This document shows, piece by piece, positions 7,976 to 17,694 of a stretch of 47,900 bases of DNA; positions within the stretch are counted from its first letter, which is position 1, and each line of letters begins with the position of its first letter. The translations under genes and the position numbers were made by a program. The notes beneath the pieces were generated by a model. The model ran no database searches and was not told where the DNA came from. It saw nothing but the letters and a program-made list of their open reading frames with translations. The DNA is taken from positions 1-47,900 of the forward strand of contig NZ_ALVZ01000192.1 of the NCBI RefSeq assembly GCF_000332055.1, given 5' to 3'. Source of the stretch: Xenococcus sp. PCC 7305. GTDB lineage: Bacteria > Cyanobacteriota > Cyanobacteriia > Cyanobacteriales > Xenococcaceae.

Positions 7976-9583
7976 TCACTTTGCAGAACTGACATTCACT
8001 AACTGCCATTCTTTTGTGGTGCCGACCACTCGACTATTTTTGAGATCAGAAAAATTAGGATCATTTTTAGCTAATAATAAGAAAATGGATTTGCCTTCTG
8101 TCGTTATATTTTCTGGTAGTTGTTGGTTTGCTAAAGGAATAACTATCCGATCGCTGTAGAAATTAAGAGAGGGACGATAGTAAGCATAAGAAGTATAAAT
8201 AATTTGTTTTTCTGGAGTTCCTCGCCGAATCATCTCGGCAACAGGTTTAACCCCATAGCTTTCTCCTAATTCCCAATTCCAATGGGTACTATTAAACAAT
8301 AGTAATAGGGCTAGATATAGAGCGATCGCGATCGCCCCTATAAAATAACGATTACCAAGCTTGATTAAGATATTGGCAATAGTCATAAATAGAGCTAGAG
8401 CCCCCAAAACCCACAATAAATCTCGGTCTTTACCAGGATCAAACCAGCCATAATAAATGCTGCCAACCCAGGCAATAATTGCAACGATAATTAGTAATGT
8501 TCTAGCTATTAATCCCACTCGGAATTTACGATGAATCTGAGCTAGATTTGCCCCGACTAATAAGGCAAAAGCCGGATAAATCGGCATAACATACCAAGGT
8601 AGCTTGGTTGCCATCATAGAAATTGCAACGAGATAAATACTAAACCAAACTAAAGCCAACTTTGCCCAAATCTCTTTTCTTTGGTGAACTGCTAGTTGGA
8701 TGGCTCCTGGCAAAAACACTAACCAAGGCATCGTATATTTAGCTATTTCCAGTACATAATACCAAGGGGGACTTGAGTTATCTTCTACTGTATTTACAAC
8801 TCGATTAAAAGTTTGGATTCCAAGATTAATCTCAATAAAATCTCTGCCATAATGAATAATTTGTAAAACATACCATGCGATCGCAGGGATTAATCCTAGT
8901 AAAATAAAAAACCAAAAACAAAGCTTAAATCTATAATTTGTTGGCCGAACTAAATAGTAAAAAATAAACGCGATCGCGCCTAACAAGATGCCCAATGCCA
9001 GACCTTTAGTTAAACAAATCAATCCAATGCCGAAACCAGCCCCGAATAAATAAATCCCTCTGCCCTCTGCCCTCTGCCATCTGCCCTCTTTCAACAAACA
9101 CCAAACAACTAAGGAAAAAAAGCAAACAACCGCGCCATCCAACATTGCCAATCGACCATGTCTAGCTACAGGAATTAAGGTGAGATAAACTGTCGTCGCA
9201 TAAATTGCCTCTAGACGATGTTCAAATATTTCTCTGCCAATGCAATAGAGTAAAGGAACAGCTAAAGAAGAGATAATTGCCGTTGGTAATCTTGTGCTCC
9301 ATTCGCTAACCCCAAAATAACCATAAGATAAAGCAATTAAGCCATGAATCAGCGGCGGTTTGTTCCAATAGGGAGTCCCATCAAGATTTTGAGGGTATAA
9401 CCAAGCATAGCTATCAGAATTTGCTCGCCAGATTTCCCTGGCAATAGTTGCCACAATCCCCTCGTCCCAATCTCTTAAAGGAACTCCTCCTAGATTATGA
9501 GTGTACAGAAAAAGAGCTGCGAGAAAAAATCCCCACAGCCATAAGCGATCGCTTTTGAAGCGTAAATTATAAAAACTAAACAC
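7976..9583 (-). CDS. GT39-family membrane glycosyltransferase (ArnT/PMT-like)
   Basis: A 535-residue integral membrane protein with about a dozen hydrophobic segments. The first periplasmic loop carries LRDWDEGIVATIAREIW, matching the acidic catalytic loop of polyprenyl-phosphate-sugar-dependent transferases, and GTPYWNKPPLIHGL follows as in ArnT relatives. It likely transfers a sugar from an undecaprenyl-phosphate donor to an envelope acceptor; the substrate is unknown. A hydrophilic loop at residues ~165-176 (EGRWQRAEGRG) is encoded by a CCCTCTG-type tandem repeat (9059-9090). The start follows the ssb stop by only 2 bases, so the two are co-transcribed. Confidence 0.85.
   Translation of the reverse strand: MFSFYNLRFKSDRLWLWGFFLAALFLYTHNLGGVPLRDWDEGIVATIAREIWRANSDSYAWLYPQNLDGTPYWNKPPLIHGLIALSYGYFGVSEWSTRLPTAIISSLAVPLLYCIGREIFEHRLEAIYATTVYLTLIPVARHGRLAMLDGAVVCFFSLVVWCLLKEGRWQRAEGRGIYLFGAGFGIGLICLTKGLALGILLGAIAFIFYYLVRPTNYRFKLCFWFFILLGLIPAIAWYVLQIIHYGRDFIEINLGIQTFNRVVNTVEDNSSPPWYYVLEIAKYTMPWLVFLPGAIQLAVHQRKEIWAKLALVWFSIYLVAISMMATKLPWYVMPIYPAFALLVGANLAQIHRKFRVGLIARTLLIIVAIIAWVGSIYYGWFDPGKDRDLLWVLGALALFMTIANILIKLGNRYFIGAIAIALYLALLLLFNSTHWNWELGESYGVKPVAEMIRRGTPEKQIIYTSYAYYRPSLNFYSDRIVIPLANQQLPENITTEGKSIFLLLAKNDPNFSDLKNSRVVGTTKEWQLVNVSSAK
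9059..9090. repeat. CCCTCTG heptamer tract inside a coding region
   Basis: Four consecutive near-perfect units (CCCTCTG, CCCTCTG, CCATCTG, CCCTCTT) lie inside the GT39 gene and are translated in frame as a Gly/Arg/Trp/Gln-rich loop between two membrane segments. The same unit forms intergenic tracts at 19602, 25252, 30334 and 47714. Confidence 0.85.
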
Positions 9584-9585
9584 AA

Positions 9586-9954
9586 TTAAAATTCGCTTTC
9601 ACTACCATATCCACTGACAGCATTGGGATCGACATCTCTCTTGGAGCCCAGTAAATCCAATCTGTCTACTCTAATAACTGGTGATGAACGTTGCTTTCCC
9701 GAGTTACGATCTTCCCAAGTTTCAATCACGAGAGAACCTTTAATCCCGATGAGACTTCCCTTATGCACATAGTTACCAGCTATTTCTGCGGTTTTGCCCC
9801 AGATTTTTAACTTAAACCAATCTGGCTTGTCGCTTCTGCTGGTTGGCCGATTCACTGCTAGGGGTAATTCACAAAGAACATTGCCCGAATCAAAATACCT
9901 AATTTCTGGCTCAGAGCCAGCTCTACCAACCAAATTAACTATATTAAGATCCAT
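9586..9954 (-). CDS. ssb: Single-stranded DNA-binding protein
   Basis: A 122-residue OB-fold protein: MDLNIVNLVGRAGSEPEIRYFDSG matches the SSB N-terminal strand and loop, followed by DKPDWFKLKIWGKTAEIAGNYVHKG and GSLVIETWEDRNSGKQRSS. It is the short cyanobacterial type, not the ~170-residue enterobacterial form. The C-terminus ends GSESEF rather than the canonical DDDIPF tip that recruits repair and replication partners, so tip-mediated interactions may differ. It is the first gene of a pair with the GT39 gene (2-base spacing). Confidence 0.92.
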   Translation of the reverse strand: MDLNIVNLVGRAGSEPEIRYFDSGNVLCELPLAVNRPTSRSDKPDWFKLKIWGKTAEIAGNYVHKGSLIGIKGSLVIETWEDRNSGKQRSSPVIRVDRLDLLGSKRDVDPNAVSGYGSESEF

Positions 9955-10138
9955 AATTTAGTATTCTTACACTGATTATGATAGTTTAACCAAAGGCTTT
10001 CAGCCGTAAGCTACAAGCTATAAGCCCAGAGCTAACTTACTTTAACAGATCTTAATTCCAGCCTGTACAAATTTCGAGTAATTGATGAGAAGATAAGAGA
10101 CTCAGAACAATAAATCGCAATTCTACTTCTGTATCTAA

Positions 10139-10459
10139 ATGTCTAAAACTTATAATGTTGAAATTAACCATCAGGGAACAACTCAGACAATTCAAGTTGC
10201 TGAAGACAAAAATATCTTAGAAGCTGCTGTAGAAGCAGGTATTGATTTACCCTTTTCTTGTAGTGCAGGAGTTTGTACAACTTGTGCTGCGCAAATTTCT
10301 GAGGGTGAAGTCTCCCAATCAGAAGGGATGGGACTTTCCCCTGACCTGCAAGCAGAAGGCTATGCTTTATTGTGCGTTTCCTATCCTCGTTCGGATATTA
10401 AACTAGAGTCAAATAAAGAAGAAGAAGTCTATAGTAGACAATTTGGACAACCATCTTAG
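10139..10459 (+). CDS. Plant-type [2Fe-2S] ferredoxin
   Basis: A 106-residue ferredoxin. The cluster ligands are seen in PFSCSAGVCTTCA (C-x4-C-x2-C) and a fourth Cys in ALLCVSYPRSD about 29 residues later. The order and spacing match soluble photosynthetic-type electron carriers, but the C-terminal extension (KEEEVYSRQFGQPS) is longer than in the major PetF, so this is probably a minor ferredoxin with a dedicated partner. It is monocistronic; the stop is followed within about 10 bases by a dispersed repeat. Confidence 0.92.
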   Translation: MSKTYNVEINHQGTTQTIQVAEDKNILEAAVEAGIDLPFSCSAGVCTTCAAQISEGEVSQSEGMGLSPDLQAEGYALLCVSYPRSDIKLESNKEEEVYSRQFGQPS

Positions 10460-10464
10460 AAGAA

Positions 10465-10670
10465 AAGGTTTTAGGTATTGGGTGTTAGGTGTTAGGTGTT
10501 AAATAAATCCCGAAACAAAGTAAATTTAGACCTTATGGTCTTACATGAATCCATAAAAAGCTTTATATGTCAAATATTCTTCGATTTAAATCAAAATATG
10601 ACTCTTTTTAACCTAAAACCTACCACCTAAAACCGAGCACTTGTCCTGACCATAAATTGCCAAGTCGGGC
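10465..10670. mobile_element. MITE family 1, copy A (degenerate, one end missing)
   Basis: Begins AAAAGGTTTTAGGT after the ferredoxin stop and ends ATTGCCAAGTCGGGC. It aligns with copies at 22184 and 26161 in reverse orientation, including the shared interior AAATCAAAATATGACT. The outer ~25 bases of one end are absent and the other end differs from CCAAGTCGTG at two positions, so this is an old copy. Confidence 0.65.
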
Positions 10671-10709
10671 AGTATAACCTAATTTAATGGTAGCAAAACT
10701 GGACAAAAA

Positions 10710-11015
10710 ATGATTACACCTGAATTAGTAGCAACATTATGCTATGGCCTCCTGAGTATAGGAGGAGGCATCATGGGCTATCTCAAAAGCCGAAGCACAG
10801 TCTCGTTGGCTTCTGGCTCAATCAGTGGTTTACTGTTGCTAGTATTGGCTGGCCTGATTTATTCAGGTTTCTCTTGGGCTAAGCTAATTGCGGCAGGGAT
10901 TATCTCTGTCCTGATTATTGTGTTTATTATCAGATGGTTTAAAACCAAAAAGCTAATTCCTGCATTACCAATGATTTTCTGCGGTTTTATCTCACTCGTT
11001 ATTGTCTTGAGTTAA
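10710..11015 (+). CDS. TMEM14-family small membrane protein
   Basis: 101 residues with four hydrophobic segments (about 5-25, 32-54, 58-75 and 82-100) and the pattern GLLSIGGGIMGYLKSRS followed by SLASGSISG that marks the TMEM14/UPF0136 family. Plant relatives are plastid envelope proteins implicated in fatty-acid export; the bacterial role is unproven. It stands alone between a MITE remnant and the convergent hypothetical gene. Confidence 0.82.
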   Translation: MITPELVATLCYGLLSIGGGIMGYLKSRSTVSLASGSISGLLLLVLAGLIYSGFSWAKLIAAGIISVLIIVFIIRWFKTKKLIPALPMIFCGFISLVIVLS

Positions 11016-11040
11016 TAGAAAAATATTCTTTTTGTGCTTA

Positions 11041-11649
11041 TTATTTGATAGCTTTGTTTTTGAATATAGAAATGCCCTCTCCCAAATCAATAGTTCCAGG
11101 CAGATCAAGGGTGGCAGTTTCTTTTTCCAAGAAAGGAATTCCCGCGAATTTTAGAACCCCTCCTCCTAAAATCCCATCAAGATGCAGTTTCATAATTTTC
11201 GCATTACAAATTTCTAAAATTACTCCATTGATAATAAAACTGGCTTCTACCTGAAGTTCAATTTTTCCCATAGCCAGTCCGCCAATTGTTGGTTCAACAA
11301 AAGGATTATGCTCCGAATCTAAAGAATGTTCGAGTATTGGGACTAGGACTGTTTTGGTGGGGGGATATTCTCCTGAATCTGCATATTGTGCTAGTTCTTG
11401 TTGTTGGCTCCAGGTTTCCCCTAGGATATCTTGAAAAATATCAATATCTAGTAGTTCATCTAATTTTCCTAAGATCAAAGGAATCAACTTATCAGAGAAT
11501 TTTGCCAACAAAGGAAATTTGCTGCCTTGCTCAGACATCTTCTCTTTAACTTTGTCGAAGCTCGGGCTTTTGGCGAGTTGATCTTTTTGTTGTTCTACTT
11601 CTTCTTTGGCGTTGAATAAATCGCACAAAGTAAATCTTGTTTCTGACAT
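11041..11649 (-). CDS. Uncharacterised 202-residue protein
   Basis: I do not recognise a family. The first ~100 residues are charged and helical (CDLFNAKEEVEQQKDQLAKSP); the C-terminal half is strand-rich, with repeated hydrophobic/Gly segments (GKIELQVEASFIINGVILEI, KLHLDGILGGGVLKFAGIPF, ATLDLPGTIDLGEGISIF), suggesting a beta sandwich or barrel-like lipid-binding fold. There is no signal peptide or membrane helix. It is upstream of the large exoprotein gene on the same strand but transcribed away from it, with a 151-base gap containing GGGAATAGGGAAC repeats. Confidence 0.6.
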   Translation of the reverse strand: MSETRFTLCDLFNAKEEVEQQKDQLAKSPSFDKVKEKMSEQGSKFPLLAKFSDKLIPLILGKLDELLDIDIFQDILGETWSQQQELAQYADSGEYPPTKTVLVPILEHSLDSEHNPFVEPTIGGLAMGKIELQVEASFIINGVILEICNAKIMKLHLDGILGGGVLKFAGIPFLEKETATLDLPGTIDLGEGISIFKNKAIK

Positions 11650-11800
11650 AATTTTAGGTTTTAGTTAACTATGAAAAATATATTTAGATTAGACTTCTTG
11701 CAGAAGTCGGGAATAGGGAACTGGGAATAGGGAACAGAGAAAATCAGAAAAATAATTTTGCGAAAAATCTATTAGTGATAGGCCAAAAAATTTATTTAAA

Positions 11801-14800
11801 TCATTCTTGTTTGATTTCTACTTGAGAATAATTGACAAAATTGCCTTTGAGATGAATTGTCTGTTCTCCAGAATCTTGTTCCATTTCGAGAGCAATTTCA
11901 CAATCTAAGATGGGAAATTCACTTAGTTGCATAATTCCTGGCTCTACAGTAGATTCCATTTCAATCTCAGGATCTTTTTGTGAGTTGTTTTGCTCGGATT
12001 TACTATTAGAATTACTTGTCGGATTACTGCCCAATGAATTGAGGATATTACCCAGCATTGCACTAAGACTATTACCTAATAATGCATTTGCTAGTGCGGC
12101 ACCAATGCTTCCAGTGAGTAATAACCCTCCAGCGATCGGGATAGCCCAACGTTTGATCGGGTTGCGATCAATATTGGCTACTGATTCTTCTTCCAAAAGA
12201 GCAACTGTTGAATTGTCTTGAAGCTCAGATAACGGATCAAGATGATTTTTTGGCAAAGGTGATGTTTTATTTGCTGGCAGACTGGACGCACTGCTGGCTT
12301 CACTAGCGGCACTACTAGCTTCACTGGCTGCATTACTACTGGCTTCATTAGCGGCACTGCTGGCTTCGCTAGCTGCACTACTACTAGCTTCACTGGCTGC
12401 ACTACTACTAGCTGCGTTTGCCGTATTGCTAGACTGACTAGAGGCATTGCTGTTAGCTTGAGTAGCTACATTACTGCTTGTCTGATTTGTAGAATCGCTA
12501 TTGGTTTGATTCGATGTATTACTATTAACTTGACTGGACGTATTGTTGTCAGCTTGATTACCGACATTATTATTTGTCTGATTTGTAGAGCCACTGTTAT
12601 CTTCACTCGAAGTATTACTGTTAGTTGAACTCTCAACGCCGCTATTGCCTGCACTTGAAGGATTACTGCTAGTTTGACCAGATACATTATCACTAGTTTG
12701 GCTTACTGAATTGTTGTTGGATTCAGCAATCTTTGAAGCAGAGGACGCAGATTCTTCTGTTGCAGATGTATTCCCTTGGGTTGCGACGTCAGAAACCGAA
12801 TCTATGTCCAAAGAAATTTCCTCACTGTTTGCCGCTAATTGTTGTGGAGACTGGTCATTTGAAGAAGTACTCCTTCTGGCAATGGAACTAGAAACTACGT
12901 TAATGTCTAGCCCAGAAAGTTCGGGAATATTTTCAATCTCCAGCTCAGGTGAATTAGGAAGAATCGGAGTTTCAGGAGTTTCAGTTATGACCGGAGTTTC
13001 GGGTATGACCGGGGTTTCAGGGGTTTCAGTTATGACAGGTATTTCAGGTGTAACCGGAGTGCTAGGAGTTTCAATTATGACCGGAGTGCTAGGAGTTTCA
13101 GGAGTTGGAGTTACAGGAGCCTCAGGGATGACCGGAGTTTCAGGTGCAACAACTGGTTGGGAAGATAAAGATATTGGTTCTATTGGGATAACATCGCCTA
13201 CTAATGAACCATTAGTTCTAATTCTAGAAATTTTGGCGACGGTCGCAATTCCACTTCCACTATCAGGGTCGAATTCGCCCACGGTAAAAGATGAGTCGGA
13301 AAGTAATGAAATTTCAATATTACCAGTTGCATCGGTGCTTTCGTCTCCAGCCAAGATAATCGGGTCAGGCTGTATCAGATTGGGATCATCAGGATTAAAT
13401 GATAATAACAATTGCAAATTGGGTTCTGGATCAGATAAACTCCCCTCGGAAAGTTGCACTTCTCCTGCGGCATCAAATATAGGTTGACCTGTTGCATTAA
13501 GACTCTCCCCACCAAAAGACAGAGCTCCAATGGTATAGGTTTGGACTAAATTACTATCAATCCGACCAGGTTCTCCATTAGCTCCATTTCCCAGTAAAGT
13601 CGTTGTTCCCGAGCCAATAAATTTTTGAGCTGTAACACTGAGATCCGTATCAGCATTGAGAGTGATTCCTCTGAGAAGTTCGACCGAACCCAAACGAGCA
13701 TTAATTGTGGCGGAACCAAGATTCGTGCGGAGCTCTCCATTTGGCTCAACACCAGATAATAGACTATCTAACCCAATAAATAAACTACCATTAGAGCCTG
13801 AATACTGAATATCTTCGCCGCTACCAGGGGATGCAGTGATTGTTGTGATGGTAGTATCACTCGTAAAGTTTATCAACTCTGGAAGCTGTGGCTCAATAAT
13901 AATATCCCCATTAGTGTTTTCCAGTAACAAATCATTAGTGACGGCGAATGATCCTTTAATATCAAGTAACCCAATTTCTCCTGCTGGGGGGTCTACTGTA
14001 AGAGTAAGATTTTGAAAAACTGGAATATCTTCTGTGGGTATATTGTTAGCTGAATCAATATTTTCCGATTCTAGTAAAGAACCAATAAACTGGGGGCTAC
14101 TCGTAACTTCTGCCGCATCAGATTTTGTGGAAACGGGGACTAGAGTATCACTTTCAAAAGTTAGATTGTTGCTGGCTTCAATAATTACATTATCAACCGT
14201 TGTTAAACTATCTACTGGAATGAGCGTTGTCCCACTGGGTATAGTATCTGCAGCAAGAAAGTTATTAATATTGATATCCGGATTTACATCGTCTGTTGAC
14301 CCCAGATTACTATTTTTACCCACAATCTCGATAGCATTTGATTCTAATGCAATATTATCAATTGAATCAAAATTTATTATATTAGATAAATCTTCAAGAT
14401 AGAAATCTAAAATATTATCATTATTAATACTAACTATATTATTTTGTGCTTGAAGTTCAACAGTTCCATTAATTCCGCTAACATCAATTGTCGGAATACT
14501 AGTAGAAAAATCGCTAGAAAAATCGGAAAATCTGGAGTCAAATGCGATCGCGCCATTACTCCTAATTGCGATCGCGCCACCAGTTCCTGGTTCGGGGAAA
14601 TCTTCTACAGTTTCAAAAACTCCCAGTCCTATCGCACTAATAAAACTATTGTTATCAATTAAAATTCTGGAACTCTCAGAAAATTCGGCAATCCCGACTC
14701 CTTCAGAACTAATAACAATTGAGCCCCCATTACTTCCTGACGCATTAATATTACTTTGAATAATTCCTACTTTTTCGCCGTTAATATTGATATTTCCGCC

Positions 14801-15838
14801 ATCGCCAATATCATTAGAAGCATCAATATTCCCAGAAGCAATAGTTGTTCCAAGCTCACTAGGAATTGTCGGTTCACTACCAGTTAATCTAATTGCCCCA
14901 TCAACAATTTCGATCGCCGTTGCCTCAGCAAGACCTCCACCCGTTAATAATTCGGCCAAAGAAGGTGGCGTAAGTTCGGCAGCGTCAATTCCTGGTTGCA
15001 AGATGGTTGCGTCTTCTGTGGGCAAAACTAAGCTTAATAAACTACCTTCAGGGGTGATTCTTACCAATTGCTGCTCAGGCACAGCGACAATATTAATTGT
15101 GCCTCCTGGAGTTGTTATAGTTCCAGTATTAATGACTAGTCCCCCAGCTAAATTAATACTCTCTCCAGGATTTTGAGCGGGAGCCCCAAAAATTACATTG
15201 CCGTCTACATCTATTAATAAGCCATCAGCATTCAGACTCAGATCTTCTGAGACACCAACATTAATATTGCCTAAATTGACAATGCTTCCGATATTAGATC
15301 CCAAAAAAGCAAAGCCACTAGGATCTCCAACTAAATTTTCATAATTATTATTGCCCAAGGCATCAAACCAAAATTCCCCAATTTGAATGCCATGAGCTGT
15401 GGTCGCAGTAAAAGAAGCAGGGACATTAATACTAGAATTTTCGCCAAAGATAATCCCACTAGGATTAATAAAGAAAAGATTAGGATTGCCTCCTGTTATT
15501 TTTAGCAAGCCATTAATCACAGAAGCATCCCCTCCTGTAACACGACCAAATATGTTTTCCGTGTCTAATCCTGATAGAAAATTGACTATTTCTCCCTGGG
15601 TTAAACCAAACTGTTCAAAGCTATGAAAAATATTATTTCCGGCATTTTCTCCTCCACCAATATTATATTGGTTAAGAGTTTGCTCAATACTGGTATTCGT
15701 ACTACCATCAGTCGTAATTGATTGAGCTTGAACTGTTTTGCTGCCGAGAGTTAAAAATAAACTGAAACAAGCAAAGAAACGGCATCCTTGACCTACATAA
15801 TTGCCAAAATATAAGTATTTATAATTAGAAAAAAACAT
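11801..15838 (-). CDS. Filamentous-haemagglutinin-type exoprotein (TPS domain) with repeat stalk
   Basis: 1345 residues. After a hydrophobic N-terminal segment ending in VQAQ, residues ~40-180 form the two-partner-secretion domain (FHSFEQFGLTQGEIVNFLSG, IFGRVTGGDASVINGLLKI, NLFFINPSGIIFGENSSI). A beta-helix-like repeat body follows, then a Pro/Thr/Glu repeat region (residues ~890-960, TPVI/ETPET), then a Ser/Asn/Ala-rich stalk (~1025-1190) and a hydrophobic Gly/Ala segment (~1230-1256) before a folded tail. Secretion normally needs a TpsB/ShlB outer-membrane partner, which is not in the window. Large antisense frames over the repeat regions are compositional. Confidence 0.88.
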   Translation of the reverse strand: MFFSNYKYLYFGNYVGQGCRFFACFSLFLTLGSKTVQAQSITTDGSTNTSIEQTLNQYNIGGGENAGNNIFHSFEQFGLTQGEIVNFLSGLDTENIFGRVTGGDASVINGLLKITGGNPNLFFINPSGIIFGENSSINVPASFTATTAHGIQIGEFWFDALGNNNYENLVGDPSGFAFLGSNIGSIVNLGNINVGVSEDLSLNADGLLIDVDGNVIFGAPAQNPGESINLAGGLVINTGTITTPGGTINIVAVPEQQLVRITPEGSLLSLVLPTEDATILQPGIDAAELTPPSLAELLTGGGLAEATAIEIVDGAIRLTGSEPTIPSELGTTIASGNIDASNDIGDGGNININGEKVGIIQSNINASGSNGGSIVISSEGVGIAEFSESSRILIDNNSFISAIGLGVFETVEDFPEPGTGGAIAIRSNGAIAFDSRFSDFSSDFSTSIPTIDVSGINGTVELQAQNNIVSINNDNILDFYLEDLSNIINFDSIDNIALESNAIEIVGKNSNLGSTDDVNPDININNFLAADTIPSGTTLIPVDSLTTVDNVIIEASNNLTFESDTLVPVSTKSDAAEVTSSPQFIGSLLESENIDSANNIPTEDIPVFQNLTLTVDPPAGEIGLLDIKGSFAVTNDLLLENTNGDIIIEPQLPELINFTSDTTITTITASPGSGEDIQYSGSNGSLFIGLDSLLSGVEPNGELRTNLGSATINARLGSVELLRGITLNADTDLSVTAQKFIGSGTTTLLGNGANGEPGRIDSNLVQTYTIGALSFGGESLNATGQPIFDAAGEVQLSEGSLSDPEPNLQLLLSFNPDDPNLIQPDPIILAGDESTDATGNIEISLLSDSSFTVGEFDPDSGSGIATVAKISRIRTNGSLVGDVIPIEPISLSSQPVVAPETPVIPEAPVTPTPETPSTPVIIETPSTPVTPEIPVITETPETPVIPETPVITETPETPILPNSPELEIENIPELSGLDINVVSSSIARRSTSSNDQSPQQLAANSEEISLDIDSVSDVATQGNTSATEESASSASKIAESNNNSVSQTSDNVSGQTSSNPSSAGNSGVESSTNSNTSSEDNSGSTNQTNNNVGNQADNNTSSQVNSNTSNQTNSDSTNQTSSNVATQANSNASSQSSNTANAASSSAASEASSSAASEASSAANEASSNAASEASSAASEASSASSLPANKTSPLPKNHLDPLSELQDNSTVALLEEESVANIDRNPIKRWAIPIAGGLLLTGSIGAALANALLGNSLSAMLGNILNSLGSNPTSNSNSKSEQNNSQKDPEIEMESTVEPGIMQLSEFPILDCEIALEMEQDSGEQTIHLKGNFVNYSQVEIKQE
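12275..12430 (-). repeat. Ser/Ala/Glu-coding tandem repeats in the exoprotein gene
   Basis: Degenerate tandem units of about 15-27 bases translate as AASEASS(S) repeats near residues 1137-1188. Triplet-preserving units mean copy-number change would alter stalk length without frameshift. Confidence 0.75.
12955..13160 (-). repeat. Pro/Thr/Glu-coding tandem repeats in the exoprotein gene
   Basis: Repeated units around GTTTCAGG and TATGACCGGAGT encode TPVI(T/P)ETPET-type repeats near residues 893-961. Unit borders keep the reading frame. Confidence 0.8.
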
Positions 15839-16160
15839 TATTCAGATACCTCTAGTACTGCTGCGCCGAAGCAATAAGGAATAAGATAAGCAATGGTTAA
15901 TGAGTTCGATTTTCGTGGAATTGAGATAATAAGTAATAAGTAATAAATCTAAAAAAATACAAGGAGATATACGTATAAATTCTACTTTATCTTTATTTCA
16001 TATTATGAGCTACCATAAAAATTAGTCAATTAGAAAATCCACTTAGTTAATTATTACGATTTGGTGATTGGTTAGGTAATAATTCTGATATAGTAATCTT
16101 GATTCTAGTTTATTGCTCTTTAATTATTTTTAGAAGTATCTAATTCTGATTAAACTTCAT
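15839..16160. other. Divergent intergenic region, exoprotein / GldG-like
   Basis: 322 AT-rich bases between two divergent starts. It holds a short TAATAAG heptamer run (about 15928-15950) and an AAGGAGATATAC segment at 15960 with no ORF behind it. Promoters for both genes must lie here, but I cannot assign boxes with confidence. Confidence 0.6.
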
Positions 16161-17687
16161 ATGAAAAAATACATAGTATATTTATTGGCATTAGCCTTAG
16201 CAGTAGCAGGCATAATATTAGGATGGATTACTTCGGTTTGGCTATTCATTCCAATCTTGTTAATTATTTTAGGAATTGCGATCGCGGTTATTTTTTGGCT
16301 TTTAGTTAATAGAAAATACCAAAATTTTGAAGCAAGTCCTGCCACAGATGCAAGAGTAAACAGCTTGATCAGTGCTGTCGCAGTTTTGATTATTATTGGG
16401 TCACTTAATTTTATCGTTGCTGGATATAATTGGCGTTTTGACTTAACAGAAAATAGATTTTTCACCTTAGCTCCTCAGTCTCAAGAAATTGTCCAAAATC
16501 TATCTCAACCCCTAAAAGTTTGGCTCTTCGACAGTGATCTAGATTTAGCAACTATTAAATTATTGGAAAATTATCGCAGTTATAGTAAAAACTTTGAGTT
16601 TGAAGTTGTCGACCCAGAAATTGAAATTGGCTTGGCTCAGCAATTTGGGGTGCAATCTCCTAGAGGATTCTCGGAAATTTACCTAGCAAGTCAGGATCAG
16701 AAAAAATTGGTTGCAATTGTAAATAGGAGTCAGGGTCAAAGTCTTTCGGAAAGTCAATTGACCAATGCGATTGCTAACCTAAAGCGTGAAGATAATTCCT
16801 ATATTTATTTTCTTCAAGGACATGGTGAACCGGAATTAGACCAAGTTGAAGGAGGATTTACCGAGGCGATTACGGAGTTAGAAAATCGAGATTATATTGT
16901 TGCGCCATTAAATTTAGCTACTAGTAAACAAATTCCTGATAATACAGATTTGATTGCGATCGCGAAACCACTACGGAATCTCTTTCCCCAAGAAGTTGCA
17001 ACAGTTCAAAACTATCTTGATCAAGGAGGAGAGCTGCTGTTAATGTTATTGCCCAATAATAATGCCGGTCTAACGCCAATCCTCGATAACTATGGCATTA
17101 AATTAGACGATCGCTTAATTATTGATTTTTCCAGTCAGGAAACGGTTGTTCAATTTGGTTATGGAGTATCTGTGATTACGAATTTTGGAGATCACCCCAT
17201 TACCGCCAATTTTGGCAATGGTCTAGCGATTTTTCCTGAGTCTCGACCTTTAGAAGTTGTTACGAAAGAAAATATTACCGCAGCTCCTTTTGTGATTAGC
17301 AGTGAAAATACCTGGGCAGAAAGTGATTTAGCCTCAGAAGAAATCACCTTTAATGAGCAAGAAGATCTTCCTGGCCCGTTGAATATTGCGATCGCGCTTA
17401 CCCGTGAGCTATCAGAATCTGAATCTAAGCTAGTAGTTTTTGGCAATGGTACTTTTGCCACCAATGGATGGTTTCAACAACAATTGAATGGTGATATTTT
17501 CCTGAATTCTATTGATTGGTTAACAGGGGATGAATCCCAAACCCTTTCAATTCGACCCAGAGAACAAACTAATCGGCGTATTAATTTATCCCCTCTACAG
17601 GCAGGTATTATTAGTTGGCTGGCGATTAGAATTATGCCCTTGTTGAGCTTTGCGATCGCAGGGACTATTTGGTGGCGAAGGAGATAG
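16161..17687 (+). CDS. GldG-like ABC-transport auxiliary protein
   Basis: 508 residues. Three hydrophobic segments near the N-terminus (about 3-22, 25-50 and 70-90) are followed by DLTENRFFTLAPQSQEIVQNL, the signature of the GldG / ABC-type auxiliary family, then a large extracytoplasmic domain (FEFEVVDPEIEIGLAQQFGV; YFLQGHGEPEL; LDQGGELLLMLLP) and a C-terminal membrane helix ending WWRRR. In bacteria with gliding or related systems GldG acts with the permease GldF and ATPase GldA; neither is adjacent here, so its partners are elsewhere or it acts alone. Upstream is the divergent exoprotein gene. Confidence 0.82.
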   Translation: MKKYIVYLLALALAVAGIILGWITSVWLFIPILLIILGIAIAVIFWLLVNRKYQNFEASPATDARVNSLISAVAVLIIIGSLNFIVAGYNWRFDLTENRFFTLAPQSQEIVQNLSQPLKVWLFDSDLDLATIKLLENYRSYSKNFEFEVVDPEIEIGLAQQFGVQSPRGFSEIYLASQDQKKLVAIVNRSQGQSLSESQLTNAIANLKREDNSYIYFLQGHGEPELDQVEGGFTEAITELENRDYIVAPLNLATSKQIPDNTDLIAIAKPLRNLFPQEVATVQNYLDQGGELLLMLLPNNNAGLTPILDNYGIKLDDRLIIDFSSQETVVQFGYGVSVITNFGDHPITANFGNGLAIFPESRPLEVVTKENITAAPFVISSENTWAESDLASEEITFNEQEDLPGPLNIAIALTRELSESESKLVVFGNGTFATNGWFQQQLNGDIFLNSIDWLTGDESQTLSIRPREQTNRRINLSPLQAGIISWLAIRIMPLLSFAIAGTIWWRRR

Positions 17688-17694
17688 TCTTCGG

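Noticed and set aside
12711..13487. 258-codon plus-strand frame opposite the exoprotein gene
   Set aside because: It mirrors the Pro/Thr/Glu and Ser/Ala repeats; its Val/Ser/Gly pattern follows from the repeat composition, and the minus-strand frame has recognisable domains.
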